A stretch of 64,000 nt of DNA, taken from the NCBI RefSeq assembly GCF_014836545.1, contig NZ_JACSQS010000003.1, positions 1-64,000 on the forward strand. Reading direction: 5' to 3'. The stretch is from Stenotrophomonas lacuserhaii. Its GTDB lineage: Bacteria > Pseudomonadota > Gammaproteobacteria > Xanthomonadales > Xanthomonadaceae. The translations under genes and the position numbers were made by a program. The notes beneath the pieces are model-generated. The model was not told the DNA's origin and made no database searches. It worked only from the letters and a program-made list of their open reading frames with translations. Positions 53,942 to 63,111 of this stretch are shown here, piece after piece; the first letter of the stretch is position 1, and each line of letters starts with the position of its first letter.

Positions 53942-55273
53942 TCATTCCTTGACGATCTGCGGGGCGCCGAAACCAAGACCGGCAATGCGGCCGGCAAGTT
54001 CCGTCGCATTGGCGTGGTCGTTGGCCGGCACCCGCAGGCGCCACAGGGTGCGACCGCCAGCGGCGATATCGCTGATGGTCGCACCGACGATGCCCGCAGC
54101 GGTCAACTGACCCTGCGCACGGGTGGCGTTGTCGCGGCTGGCAAAGCTGGCCACCTGCAGGAGCACGTTGCCGAGGACCTTTTCGGACAGCGTGGGCGGC
54201 TGCGCCGCGACGGCTGCGGTTGCCATGGCGGCGGGCCGGGCGGTTGCGGAGGGTTTATCGGGTCGACGGCCAGCGGCCGTCACTACCGGGGCAGCGGGTT
54301 TGCCGGTGGCAACGCGCACGTTGTTATCGCGCATCCAGCGGTCGAAGTTGTCGGCCGAACCGGGCTTGGCGCTGTCGGCAACGCGGTAACGGTAGGCCTC
54401 CGCGCCAGTGGGGGGCTTTGCGGCGGCGGCCACCGCTCGCGGTGCCGGTTCCCGGGTGGCCGCAGCCGGTGCTTCGGCCGGCAGGCGGTTCACCAGGGCA
54501 TCGATGGCCGAGGGCGCCGCCGCCGTGGCCGCCACCATGGTAGTGGCGCGGCGCTCGGCACGGGTCGGTTTGGCGTCGGCCAGCAGGTTGCCCTCGCCCG
54601 GCTGCAGCGCGCGCACTTCCACGTTGCCGGTGCCGCGCTGGGTGATGCCCAGGCGCACCGCGGCCGCGTAGCTGAGATCAATCACGCGGCCGTCGTGGAA
54701 CGGGCCCCGGTCGTTGACCCGCACGATCACCGATTCGCCGTTGTCCAGGTTGGTCACCCGGGCGAAGCTCGGCAGTGGCAGGGTCTTGTGCGCGGCGGTG
54801 AACTGGTACATGTCATAGACCTCGCGGTTGGAGGTCAGCCGCCCGTGGAACTTGGCACCGTAGTAGGAGGCCGTGCCCTTTTCGGCATAACCCCGGGTGC
54901 TGTCCATCACCTTGTACTTCTTGCCCAGCACCTCATAGGGCGACCGGTTGCCGATGGCCGAGCGGGCCAGCTCCTGCACTTCCGGCTCCGGGATGCAGGC
55001 CACGTTGGGGATATAGGTTGGCGTGGTGTCCTTCACCCCCGGCTTGTACAGGCCGCCAGCGGTGTAGTTGCCGCGGGTGGCGAGGTCTTCCGACGCGGCC
55101 GCGTACGGCGACCCTTCCGGGCAGTGCGCGGGACGGCCGCCGCCTTTGCCCTGCACCACCGTGGTGGCCGGCTTGCCGCCCGTGCTGGCGGTTCCACCGG
55201 GTTTCTTGGGCGCGCTGCTGCATGCGGCCAGCGCAAGGATCAACGCTCCGGGGACCCACCATCTGATGTTCAT
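53942..55273 (-). CDS. rlpA: septal ring lytic transglycosylase RlpA (lipoprotein)
   Basis: Outer-membrane lipoprotein that cleaves denuded glycan strands at the septum. The 443-residue precursor has lipobox LAAC, a long spacer, the double-psi beta-barrel RlpA domain (GTASYYGAKFHGRLTSNREVYDM, VRVNDRGPFHDGRVIDLSYAAA), an Ala/Pro linker of about 140 residues and a C-terminal SPOR domain (VLLQVASFASRDNATRAQGQL) that binds septal glycan. Part of the linker ([11 protein letters not shown]) is encoded by a GTAG palindrome. The start ATG overlaps the mltB stop (ATGA), so the two transglycosylases are coupled. Confidence 0.93.
   Translation of the reverse strand: MNIRWWVPGALILALAACSSAPKKPGGTASTGGKPATTVVQGKGGGRPAHCPEGSPYAAASEDLATRGNYTAGGLYKPGVKDTTPTYIPNVACIPEPEVQELARSAIGNRSPYEVLGKKYKVMDSTRGYAEKGTASYYGAKFHGRLTSNREVYDMYQFTAAHKTLPLPSFARVTNLDNGESVIVRVNDRGPFHDGRVIDLSYAAAVRLGITQRGTGNVEVRALQPGEGNLLADAKPTRAERRATTMVAATAAAPSAIDALVNRLPAEAPAAATREPAPRAVAAAAKPPTGAEAYRYRVADSAKPGSADNFDRWMRDNNVRVATGKPAAPVVTAAGRRPDKPSATARPAAMATAAVAAQPPTLSEKVLGNVLLQVASFASRDNATRAQGQLTAAGIVGATISDIAAGGRTLWRLRVPANDHANATELAGRIAGLGFGAPQIVKE
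54264..54287. repeat. SMAG palindrome inside the rlpA coding sequence
   Basis: CGACGGCCAGCGGCCGTCACTACC on the plus strand. Read on the coding strand it gives P-V-V-T-A-A-G-R-R in the disordered linker before the SPOR domain, with the frame kept open. Confidence 0.85.
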
Positions 55274-56418
55274 GCCGGTGGCAGCTCCTGTCCTGCGATG
55301 GCCTGCGACAGCTGGAACACGGCCATCGCGTACATCTTGGAGATGTTGTATCGGGTGATGGCGTAATAGTTCTGGAAGCCCAGCCAGTACTGCTTGCCGG
55401 TGCTGCCTTCCAGGGTGATCGGGGTGGCGGTGGCGCCGGGCTGCACGGCCGCGTTGGGCGTGTAGCCGCGTGCAGCCAGATCCTGCAGCGACCAGCTTGG
55501 GGTCCATTCGGTCGGATTGAATTCTTCGCGTCCGGCCGCCAGCGTGGCGGGCACGGCAACCTGTCCGCCGCGCACCCAGCCGCCCTTCTTGACGAAGTAA
55601 TTGGCGATGGACGAGAACACGTCGTCGTAGCTGTTGAAGAGGTCACGGCGACCGTCACCGTTGCCGTCCACGGCGAAATCCAGGTAACTGGACGGCATGA
55701 ACTGGCCCATGCCCATCGCCCCGGCATAGCTGCCCTTGAGCGTGGTGATGTCCAGCTTTTCGTCGCGCGCCAGCACGAAGGCCTTGGCCAGTTCGTCGCG
55801 GAAGAACAGTTCGCGGCGGACTTCGCGTTCCAGCTTGGCCGGATCGCCGCTGCGCGGGTAATAGAAGGCCAGGGTATACAGCGCATCCAGCACGCGGTGG
55901 TTGCCGGTGTTGCCGCCGTAGCTGGTTTCCACGCCGATGATGGCCACGATGACTTCGGCCGGCACGCCGGTGCGCTGTTGCACACGCATCAGCTCATCGC
56001 GGTGTTCGGCGAGGAACTTCCTGCCGCCGTCGATGCGCGCCTGGCTGATGAAGATCGGGCGGTACTCGTTCCACGGCTTCACCCGCTCCGCTGGGCGCGA
56101 CATGGCGGCGATGATCGGCTGGCGTACCTGCGCCTGGTCGAGCACGCTGGCGATATAGGCGGGATCGAGCCCGTGCGCGGCGGCGGTGTCGCGAATGAAG
56201 TTTGCGCGTGCTGTTTCAAAGGGGACCGGAGTGAGGTCCACCGGCGGTGCGCTGGACGCAGCCGATTCGGGCGCGGCTTCAGCCGGTCCCTTGTTCTGTC
56301 CGGATGCCGGCTTGTGCGGCGCCACGGTTGCCTGCGAAGGCGGTGGAGGACTCGACGGCTGGGTCGCGCAGGCGACCAGGCCGAGGGTGAGCATGCAGGC
56401 CAGAGTACGTCGGATCAT
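55270..56418 (-). CDS. mltB: membrane-bound lytic murein transglycosylase B
   Basis: Lipoprotein lytic transglycosylase, 382 residues. Lipobox LVAC puts the lipidated Cys at 17. A Pro/Ala-rich spacer follows, then the SLT_2-type domain with catalytic Glu164 in IGVETSYGGN, and GAMGMGQFMPSSYLDFAVDGNGDGR. The last 50 residues are coupled in sequence to rlpA, whose start overlaps the stop. Together they suggest coordinated septal peptidoglycan remodelling. Confidence 0.94.
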   Translation of the reverse strand: MIRRTLACMLTLGLVACATQPSSPPPPSQATVAPHKPASGQNKGPAEAAPESAASSAPPVDLTPVPFETARANFIRDTAAAHGLDPAYIASVLDQAQVRQPIIAAMSRPAERVKPWNEYRPIFISQARIDGGRKFLAEHRDELMRVQQRTGVPAEVIVAIIGVETSYGGNTGNHRVLDALYTLAFYYPRSGDPAKLEREVRRELFFRDELAKAFVLARDEKLDITTLKGSYAGAMGMGQFMPSSYLDFAVDGNGDGRRDLFNSYDDVFSSIANYFVKKGGWVRGGQVAVPATLAAGREEFNPTEWTPSWSLQDLAARGYTPNAAVQPGATATPITLEGSTGKQYWLGFQNYYAITRYNISKMYAMAVFQLSQAIAGQELPPA

Positions 56419-56861
56419 CGCCGCAGGTTAGCAGGTCATGGATGAAATAAAACCCCTAACACCATGAATAGCAAAGGATTGGTTAATCCGCTGCCTCTTT
56501 GTAAAACCAGCGTGAAGACCGGCAACGAACAAGCCGGTTGCGCCCCCATCCCCCGACGGGCGCAACCGGCCTGACGGACCATCCAATACTGCCCCTGCAT
56601 CTCCCCAGAGCAGGCGGCAAAACGTGAGGTCGTGCTGCGGTTCGCCAGGTGGTCGGCGTAGAAGATGAACGCGCCCTGCCTGACGGGCGCCATTGTGCAG
56701 GCCGTTTGCGTCAAAACCATTGATCCGAATCAACAGTGTTCGGAAATGTGACGCACTGCGCACTTGAAGTGTGAAATCTTCATCGCAGGGAAACGAATCG
56801 CGGAGGGGTCAACACGGGGTCAGCGTCCTTTTCCGCAGGAAACGGACTCTGACCCCTGTGG
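56419..56861. other. intergenic region between mltB and rodA with two stem-loops
   Basis: About 440 bases with no supported gene. It contains a perfect 13-bp inverted repeat (GCCGGTTGCGCCC at 56533-56545 with 56558-56570) and a smaller GCGCCC/GGGCGC stem (56671-56690). The composition is less GC-rich than the flanks. An open frame of about 110 codons antisense to it has no protein-like character. Confidence 0.5.
56816..56856. terminator. terminator-like hairpin after rodA (GGGGTCAG family)
   Basis: Left arm 56816-56834 and right arm 56838-56856 pair over 19 positions with two mismatches and a three-base loop. It is the third copy of the family seen at 8138 and 11202. It lies immediately after the rodA stop, at the end of the mre operon. 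Confidence 0.8.
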
Positions 56862-57974
56862 CTACCGGTAACCGCCGTGAACGGGGTTGTGGCTGCGCAC
56901 GGCCATCACCAACCCGAAGCCGGCCAGCAACGACACTGCCGAGGTGCCGCCGTAGCTGATCAGCGGCATCGGCACGCCCACCACCGGCAGCAGGCCGGAG
57001 ATCATGCCGCCGTTGACCAGCACATAGACGAAGAACGCCAGGCCGGTGGCGCCGGCGAGCAGGCGCGAGTAGGAATCGCGTGACTGGCTGGCGATCCACA
57101 GGCAGCGGCCGATCACCACCAGATACAGGGCCAGCACCAGCGCCACGCCGATCCAGCCGAACTCTTCGCTCAGCACCGAAAATGCGAAGTCCGTCGTCTG
57201 CTCGGGGATGAAGTTCAGGTGCGACTGTGAGCCCTGCCCCCAGCCCTTGCCGTCCAGCCCACCGGATCCGATCGCGATCTTGGACTGGATGATGTTCCAG
57301 CCGGCCCCCAGCGCATCCATTTCCGGGTCCAGGAACATCATGATGCGATCCTTCTGGTACGGCATCAGCAACCAGAACCAGGCCACCGGCGCGACCGCGG
57401 CCACGCCCCCCACGCCCAGCCCCACCCACCACCATGGCAGGCCGGCCAGCAGCAGTACGAACACCCCGCTGGCGGCGATCAGCACGCCGGTACCGAAGTC
57501 CGGCTGCAGCATCACCGCGGCAGTGGGCGCGCCGATGATCAGCATGCTTACCAGCACGGTCGTGAAGCGCGGCGGCAGCGGCATGCGGTGCAGGTACCAG
57601 GCCACCATCATCGGCAGGCTGACCTTCAACAACTCGGCCGGCTGCAGGTAGAACAGCTTGAGGTCCAGCCACTGCCGCCCGTACTTGCCGGTACCGATGG
57701 CGAACACCGCCAGCAGCGGGATCATCGAGATGGCGTAGATCATCGGCGTGGCCGAGCGGATGCGCAGGATCGGCACCCGCGAAATACCCCACATCGCGGC
57801 CAGACCGACGGCGAACCGCGCACCCTGGGCAAATACCAGACCATCGCCCCCGGCGCTCTTCAGCGTGGCCAGGCCGATCAGCATCAATGCGCCGAGCGCC
57901 GCGCACAGCATCCAGTCCAGGGTGCTGAAGAAGCGCACCAGCATGTCGCCGGCCCAGCGCAGGAAGTCCTTCAT
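56862..57974 (-). CDS. rodA: rod shape-determining SEDS glycosyltransferase RodA
   Basis: A 370-residue integral membrane SEDS protein that polymerises lipid II in the elongasome together with PBP2. About ten hydrophobic segments are present, with the family signatures LFYLQPAELLKVSLPMMVAW, LQPDFGTGVLI and GVPMPLISYGGTSAVSLLAGFGLV near the C-terminus. The start ATG overlaps the mrdA stop (ATGA). It is the last gene of mreB-mreC-mreD-mrdA-rodA. Confidence 0.96.
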   Translation of the reverse strand: MKDFLRWAGDMLVRFFSTLDWMLCAALGALMLIGLATLKSAGGDGLVFAQGARFAVGLAAMWGISRVPILRIRSATPMIYAISMIPLLAVFAIGTGKYGRQWLDLKLFYLQPAELLKVSLPMMVAWYLHRMPLPPRFTTVLVSMLIIGAPTAAVMLQPDFGTGVLIAASGVFVLLLAGLPWWWVGLGVGGVAAVAPVAWFWLLMPYQKDRIMMFLDPEMDALGAGWNIIQSKIAIGSGGLDGKGWGQGSQSHLNFIPEQTTDFAFSVLSEEFGWIGVALVLALYLVVIGRCLWIASQSRDSYSRLLAGATGLAFFVYVLVNGGMISGLLPVVGVPMPLISYGGTSAVSLLAGFGLVMAVRSHNPVHGGYR

Positions 57975-60073
57975 CGGGCGGGCTCCGGGGAGAGCGTCCG
58001 CCGATCATGGATCGGCGCTACCGGGGCGGCGGGCTCCGGGGCGGGCGCCCGCCGATCATGGATCGGCGCTACCGGGGTGGCGGGCTCCGCGACCGGCGGC
58101 CCGACCTGCACCGGCAGCTCGCCGGCTTCCATCGCCGCAGCATCGCCATTGGCGCGGGCGCTGCTGTCTTCGTTGTCGAAGGCGGTGGGACCGAAGGCCA
58201 CGCTGCCGCGCTCCACGTCCAGCGGCAGCACGCCCTCGGGCATCTTGCCCAGCAGCCACGCATCGAACACCTTGCGCGCGATCGGAGCGGCCGCCGAGCC
58301 GCCGTAGCCGCCACCCTCCACCGCCACCGCGATGGCGATGACCGGGTTGTCGGCCGGCGCGAAACCGACGAACAGCGAACGATGGCGCAGGTGCAGCGGC
58401 AGGCTGCGCGGATCGACGGCTGCAGTGCCCTTGCGACTGATCACCTGTGCGGTGCCGGTCTTGCCGGCCATGACATACGGCGCCCCGGCGGCCATGCGCG
58501 CGCCGCTGCCGCCCGGCTGCATGGTCGCCATCATGCCTTCGCGCACCGCCTGCACGTTGTTCGGGTTGGGGCTGAGGGGCTTGGTTTCACTTGCCGGCGT
58601 CATGGTCCAGTCGCTGTCGAAGCCGGCGCGCTGCTGCATCACCAGGTGCGGCGTGCGCAGCTGTCCGCTGGCGATGCCACTGACGCCGCGCACCAGTTGC
58701 AGCGGCGTCACTTTCCAGTCGCCCTGGCCGATGCTCACGTTCACCGTGTCGCCGGGGTACCAGCGCTCCTTGCGGGTCTTGGCCTTGTACGCCGGCGAAG
58801 GCAGGATGCCGCCGATCTCGCCGGTCAGGTCGATGCCGGTCGGCTTGCCGAAGCCGTAGTACTCCATGTAGTGGTCGAAGCGCTCGATCCCCAGGTCCAG
58901 CGCCAACCGGTAGTAATACGTATTGACCGACTGGGCGATGGATTTGCGCAGGTCGGTCCAACCATGGCCACCACGGTGCGCATCACCCCACCCACGACGG
59001 GTACCGGGCAGGTAGAACATGCCAGTGGAAAGTACCTTGTCCTCCGGCTTGCGTACCCCGGCATCCAGCCCGGCCAGGCCGATCAGCGGCTTCAGCGTCG
59101 AACCCGGCGCCACCCCGCCCAGCACCAGCCGGTTGAACTGCGGACGCGAGGGGTTGTCGTTGAGCGCGCGGAAATCCGCGTGCGAGATGCCGTTGACGAA
59201 CAGATTGGCGTCATACGAAGGCAGGCTGACCATCGCCAGCACCTCACCGGTGCGCGGGTCCATCGCCACCGCCGCGCCTTCCTGCACGCCGAAGGCGGCC
59301 ACCATCGCGCGCTGCAGGTCGGCGTCGATGGACAGCCGCAGGTCGGTGCCGGACTGCGCCGCCACCCGGCCGACGGTGCGGATCGCGCGGCCCTGCACGT
59401 TGGTTTCCACCTGTTCGTAGCCGACACGGCCGCGCAGTTGTTGTTCGTAGTAGCGCTCCAGCCCGGATTTTCCGATGTGGGTCAGGGCCGCGTTGCGCTC
59501 GCCCAGCATCTCCAGGTCCTTGTCATCCACCCGGCCGACATAGCCGATGACATGCGCGAACAGATCGCCGAAGGGATAGCGCCGGGTCAGGTAGGGCTCC
59601 AGCTCGACACCGGGGAAGCGCCAGCGATCCACCGCGAAGCGTGCCATCTCCTCTTCGCTGACGCGCAGTTTCAAGGTGACCGGCAGGAAGCTGCGACGCG
59701 CCTTGCGCGATCGGTTGAACGCTTCGATCTCTTCCTCGCTGAGCGGGAAGATCTTCGCCAGCCCGGCCAGGGTGGCGTCCATGTCCTTGACCTTGTCCGG
59801 GGTGACGTCCAGGCGGAACGCCGGCACGTTCTCGGCCAGCAGGCGGCCATTGCGGTCGTAGATCATGCCGCGCCCGGGCACCACCGGACGCGGCTTGATG
59901 CGGTTGGCCTCCGAGCGTGTGGCGTAGATCTCGTGGTCCATCACCTGCAGCTTGAAATACCAGCCGCCCAGCCCACCCAGGCACAGCAGCACGCCGAGGA
60001 ACCCCAGTGCCGCGCGACGGCGGAACTGTTCGGCCTCGGCATGTGGATTCTTGACCGCGCGGCGCGAACTCAT
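57971..60073 (-). CDS. mrdA: penicillin-binding protein 2 (elongasome transpeptidase)
   Basis: Class B PBP of 700 residues. A cytoplasmic N-terminus is followed by one TM segment (about 22-41) and a dimerisation domain (VVPGRGMIYDRNGRLLAEN). The transpeptidase motifs are STLK (nucleophile Ser325), SVN (382-384) and KTGTAQ (538-543). It is about 65 residues longer than E. coli PBP2. The excess lies after residue 615 and ends in two 17-residue repeats (667-683 and 684-700, each PVAPIHDRR plus eight residues) encoded by two GTAG palindromes. Partner RodA follows in an ATGA overlap; MreD precedes with one base between. Confidence 0.96.
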   Translation of the reverse strand: MSSRRAVKNPHAEAEQFRRRAALGFLGVLLCLGGLGGWYFKLQVMDHEIYATRSEANRIKPRPVVPGRGMIYDRNGRLLAENVPAFRLDVTPDKVKDMDATLAGLAKIFPLSEEEIEAFNRSRKARRSFLPVTLKLRVSEEEMARFAVDRWRFPGVELEPYLTRRYPFGDLFAHVIGYVGRVDDKDLEMLGERNAALTHIGKSGLERYYEQQLRGRVGYEQVETNVQGRAIRTVGRVAAQSGTDLRLSIDADLQRAMVAAFGVQEGAAVAMDPRTGEVLAMVSLPSYDANLFVNGISHADFRALNDNPSRPQFNRLVLGGVAPGSTLKPLIGLAGLDAGVRKPEDKVLSTGMFYLPGTRRGWGDAHRGGHGWTDLRKSIAQSVNTYYYRLALDLGIERFDHYMEYYGFGKPTGIDLTGEIGGILPSPAYKAKTRKERWYPGDTVNVSIGQGDWKVTPLQLVRGVSGIASGQLRTPHLVMQQRAGFDSDWTMTPASETKPLSPNPNNVQAVREGMMATMQPGGSGARMAAGAPYVMAGKTGTAQVISRKGTAAVDPRSLPLHLRHRSLFVGFAPADNPVIAIAVAVEGGGYGGSAAAPIARKVFDAWLLGKMPEGVLPLDVERGSVAFGPTAFDNEDSSARANGDAAAMEAGELPVQVGPPVAEPATPVAPIHDRRAPAPEPAAPVAPIHDRRTLSPEPAR
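58000..58073. repeat. two SMAG palindromes forming the 3' coding end of mrdA
   Basis: GCCGATCATGGATCGGC with GCTAC occurs at 58000-58021 and again at 58051-58072, a 51-base period. Each is translated on the minus strand as V-A-P-I-H-D-R-R. The period equals 17 codons, so duplication kept the frame. Confidence 0.9.
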
Positions 60074-60074
60074 G

Positions 60075-60560
60075 TCAGCGTCCGCGCCGTCCGAAGCGCA
60101 CTGCATCCAGCAGCACGAACACCAGCGGCCATAGCGCCATGCCCAGCAGCGGTGCCCACCAGTAGGCCCACGGCAGGGTGGGCTCGCCCACCACCACGTG
60201 CACCACGGCACTCACGATGCGGTCGTTGAACAGCAGGCCGCCGATGGCGAGGATCTGCTGGGACATCGGGAAGAAGCGGATGCGGGCGCGGAAACGCTGC
60301 AGGATGAAGGCCATGATCACCAGCCGCAGCGCCTGTTCGCCGAGCACGCCGCCGTACAGGAAATCGGCGATCACGCCGGTGGCGAACGCTACGCCCAGGC
60401 CTACCCGGTCGGGGGCTTCGATCACCCAGTAGGCCAGCACCAACGCCAGCCAGTACGGACGCAGCGGCTGCAGCAGCGCCGGCAGCGGCAACAGCCCCAG
60501 CAGCAGCGCCACCACCAGGCTGAGCGGCAGCACCCAGCGGTTGTCGCGCAGGCGGCTCAC
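60075..60560 (-). CDS. mreD: rod shape-determining protein MreD
   Basis: A 161-residue inner-membrane protein with about five hydrophobic segments, linking MreC to the elongation machinery. AFATGVIADFLYGGVLGEQALRLVIMAFILQRF and the tail PLVFVLLDAVRF fit MreD. The GTG start overlaps the mreC stop (GTGA), and mrdA begins one base after its own stop, so translation is coupled throughout. Confidence 0.92.
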   Translation of the reverse strand: MSRLRDNRWVLPLSLVVALLLGLLPLPALLQPLRPYWLALVLAYWVIEAPDRVGLGVAFATGVIADFLYGGVLGEQALRLVIMAFILQRFRARIRFFPMSQQILAIGGLLFNDRIVSAVVHVVVGEPTLPWAYWWAPLLGMALWPLVFVLLDAVRFGRRGR

Positions 60561-61576
60561 GGTCGCACCCCGGTGGGTTCACGCCGAGCAGGGCTCGGCG
60601 CTACCGGAGCCGCGGCCGCTTCGGTAGGTGACGACCGTTGGTCGTCAGGCGTGGTGGGTAGTGACGGCCGCTGGCCGTCAGCATCCGTGGATTGACGGCG
60701 AGCGGCCGTCGCTACCGGGGTCGGCGGCGGGATCCGGATCGGCGAGCCCGGCCGCAGCAATAACACGTCGCGACCGCGATCCAACGCCGCGGCGGGCTTC
60801 AGCTCACCTACCAGGAAGGCATGCGTGTCATCGGGGCGCAGCGCAGCGATGCTGCCCACCGGGAAACCAACCGGGAACCGCCCGCCCAGCCCGGAGGTGA
60901 CGATCTCATCGCCCACTTCCACGCCCGCACCCAGCGGAATATCGCGCAGTTCAAGCGTATCGCCGCGCCCATAGACGATCAGGCGCACGCCGTTGCGCGC
61001 CACCGTCACCGGCACCGCATGGTCCGGGTCAGTCAGCAGCAGCACGGTGGAGGTACTGGCGGTCACGCTGATCACCTGCCCCATCAGCCCGCCGGCATCG
61101 ATCACCGCCTGGCCCACGTGCACGCCTTCGCGGCTGCCGGCAGCCAGCACCAGGCGCTGCTTCACCGGATCCAGGTCGATATCCAGGATCGGCGCCAACT
61201 GCACGTCCAGCCCGCTGCGCTCGGCCACGTTCAACAGTTCGCGCAGCTGCGCGTTGTCCAGCGCGGCGGTCTGTAGGCGGGTCAACCGCGCATTGGCGAT
61301 CAGCAGGTTGTTGCGCAACTGGCGGTTCTCGGCCACCAGCTGGCCATGGCTGGCTGCGTTGTCACGCACCTGGTTGCCCAGGCGCCCGGGCAGGCCGGCC
61401 AGGTTCCAGGCCGGCTGTACCAGCACGTTGGCCTGGTCACGCAGGCGCGCAAGCCAGCCGGCCTGGTCGTCCAGCACGATCAGGGTGATCGCCAGCACCA
61501 GGTAAGCCAGCAGCCGCAGCGGGCTGGCGGCATCGCCGGAGCGGGAAGCAATGGGGGGTCCGGCGTAGGGCGGCAC
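60557..61576 (-). CDS. mreC: rod shape-determining protein MreC with REP-encoded C-terminal tail
   Basis: A 339-residue bitopic protein organising the elongasome in the periplasm. Residues about 21-36 are the TM segment, followed by a coiled coil (AENRQLRNNLLIANARLTRLQ) and the two beta-barrel MreC core (LAAGSREGVHVGQAVIDAGGLMGQV to GFPVGSIAAL). The last 57 residues or so (from RIPPPTP) form a low-complexity Pro/Ala/Ser/Arg tail, much of it encoded by four GTAG-type palindromes (60582-60715) read without a stop. The GTG start at 61576 is used. It overlaps mreD. Confidence 0.94.
   Translation of the reverse strand: MPPYAGPPIASRSGDAASPLRLLAYLVLAITLIVLDDQAGWLARLRDQANVLVQPAWNLAGLPGRLGNQVRDNAASHGQLVAENRQLRNNLLIANARLTRLQTAALDNAQLRELLNVAERSGLDVQLAPILDIDLDPVKQRLVLAAGSREGVHVGQAVIDAGGLMGQVISVTASTSTVLLLTDPDHAVPVTVARNGVRLIVYGRGDTLELRDIPLGAGVEVGDEIVTSGLGGRFPVGFPVGSIAALRPDDTHAFLVGELKPAAALDRGRDVLLLRPGSPIRIPPPTPVATAARRQSTDADGQRPSLPTTPDDQRSSPTEAAAAPVAPSPARREPTGVRP
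60582..60715. repeat. four SMAG palindromes inside the mreC 3' coding region
   Basis: 60582-60604 is CGCCGAGCAGGGCTCGGCGCTAC. 60624-60647 is GTAG plus TGACGACCGTTGGTCGTCA. 60658-60680 is GTAG plus TGACGGCCGCTGGCCGTCA. 60693-60715 is TGACGGCGAGCGGCCGTC plus GCTAC. The outer two have the GTAG end leading on the coding strand; the inner two are inverted. They encode [28 protein letters not shown] and PVATAARRQ respectively. Confidence 0.9.
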
Positions 61577-61630
61577 GATGCAGCTTCAGCTAGGAATCAG
61601 ATGGGAAACACGACGGCGCCCTGCCGGTGC

Positions 61631-61653
61631 CGGCCCGCCGCGAAGGCGGGCCG
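61631..61653. terminator. GC-rich hairpin between mreB and mreC
   Basis: CGGCCCGCC (61631-61639) and GGCGGGCCG (61645-61653) pair perfectly around five bases in the 118-base mreB-mreC spacer. There is no T-tract. It may attenuate transcription so that mreB exceeds mreCD. Confidence 0.55.
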
Positions 61654-61694
61654 CACCCCGGAAGGGCGCGGCGCTCACGTAATGCCGGGGAGAC

Positions 61695-63111
<1,417 letters not shown>

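Noticed and set aside
56428..56763. Open frame of about 110 codons upstream of mltB
   Set aside because: No start site, no coding-like composition, and it reads through two palindromes; treated as intergenic.
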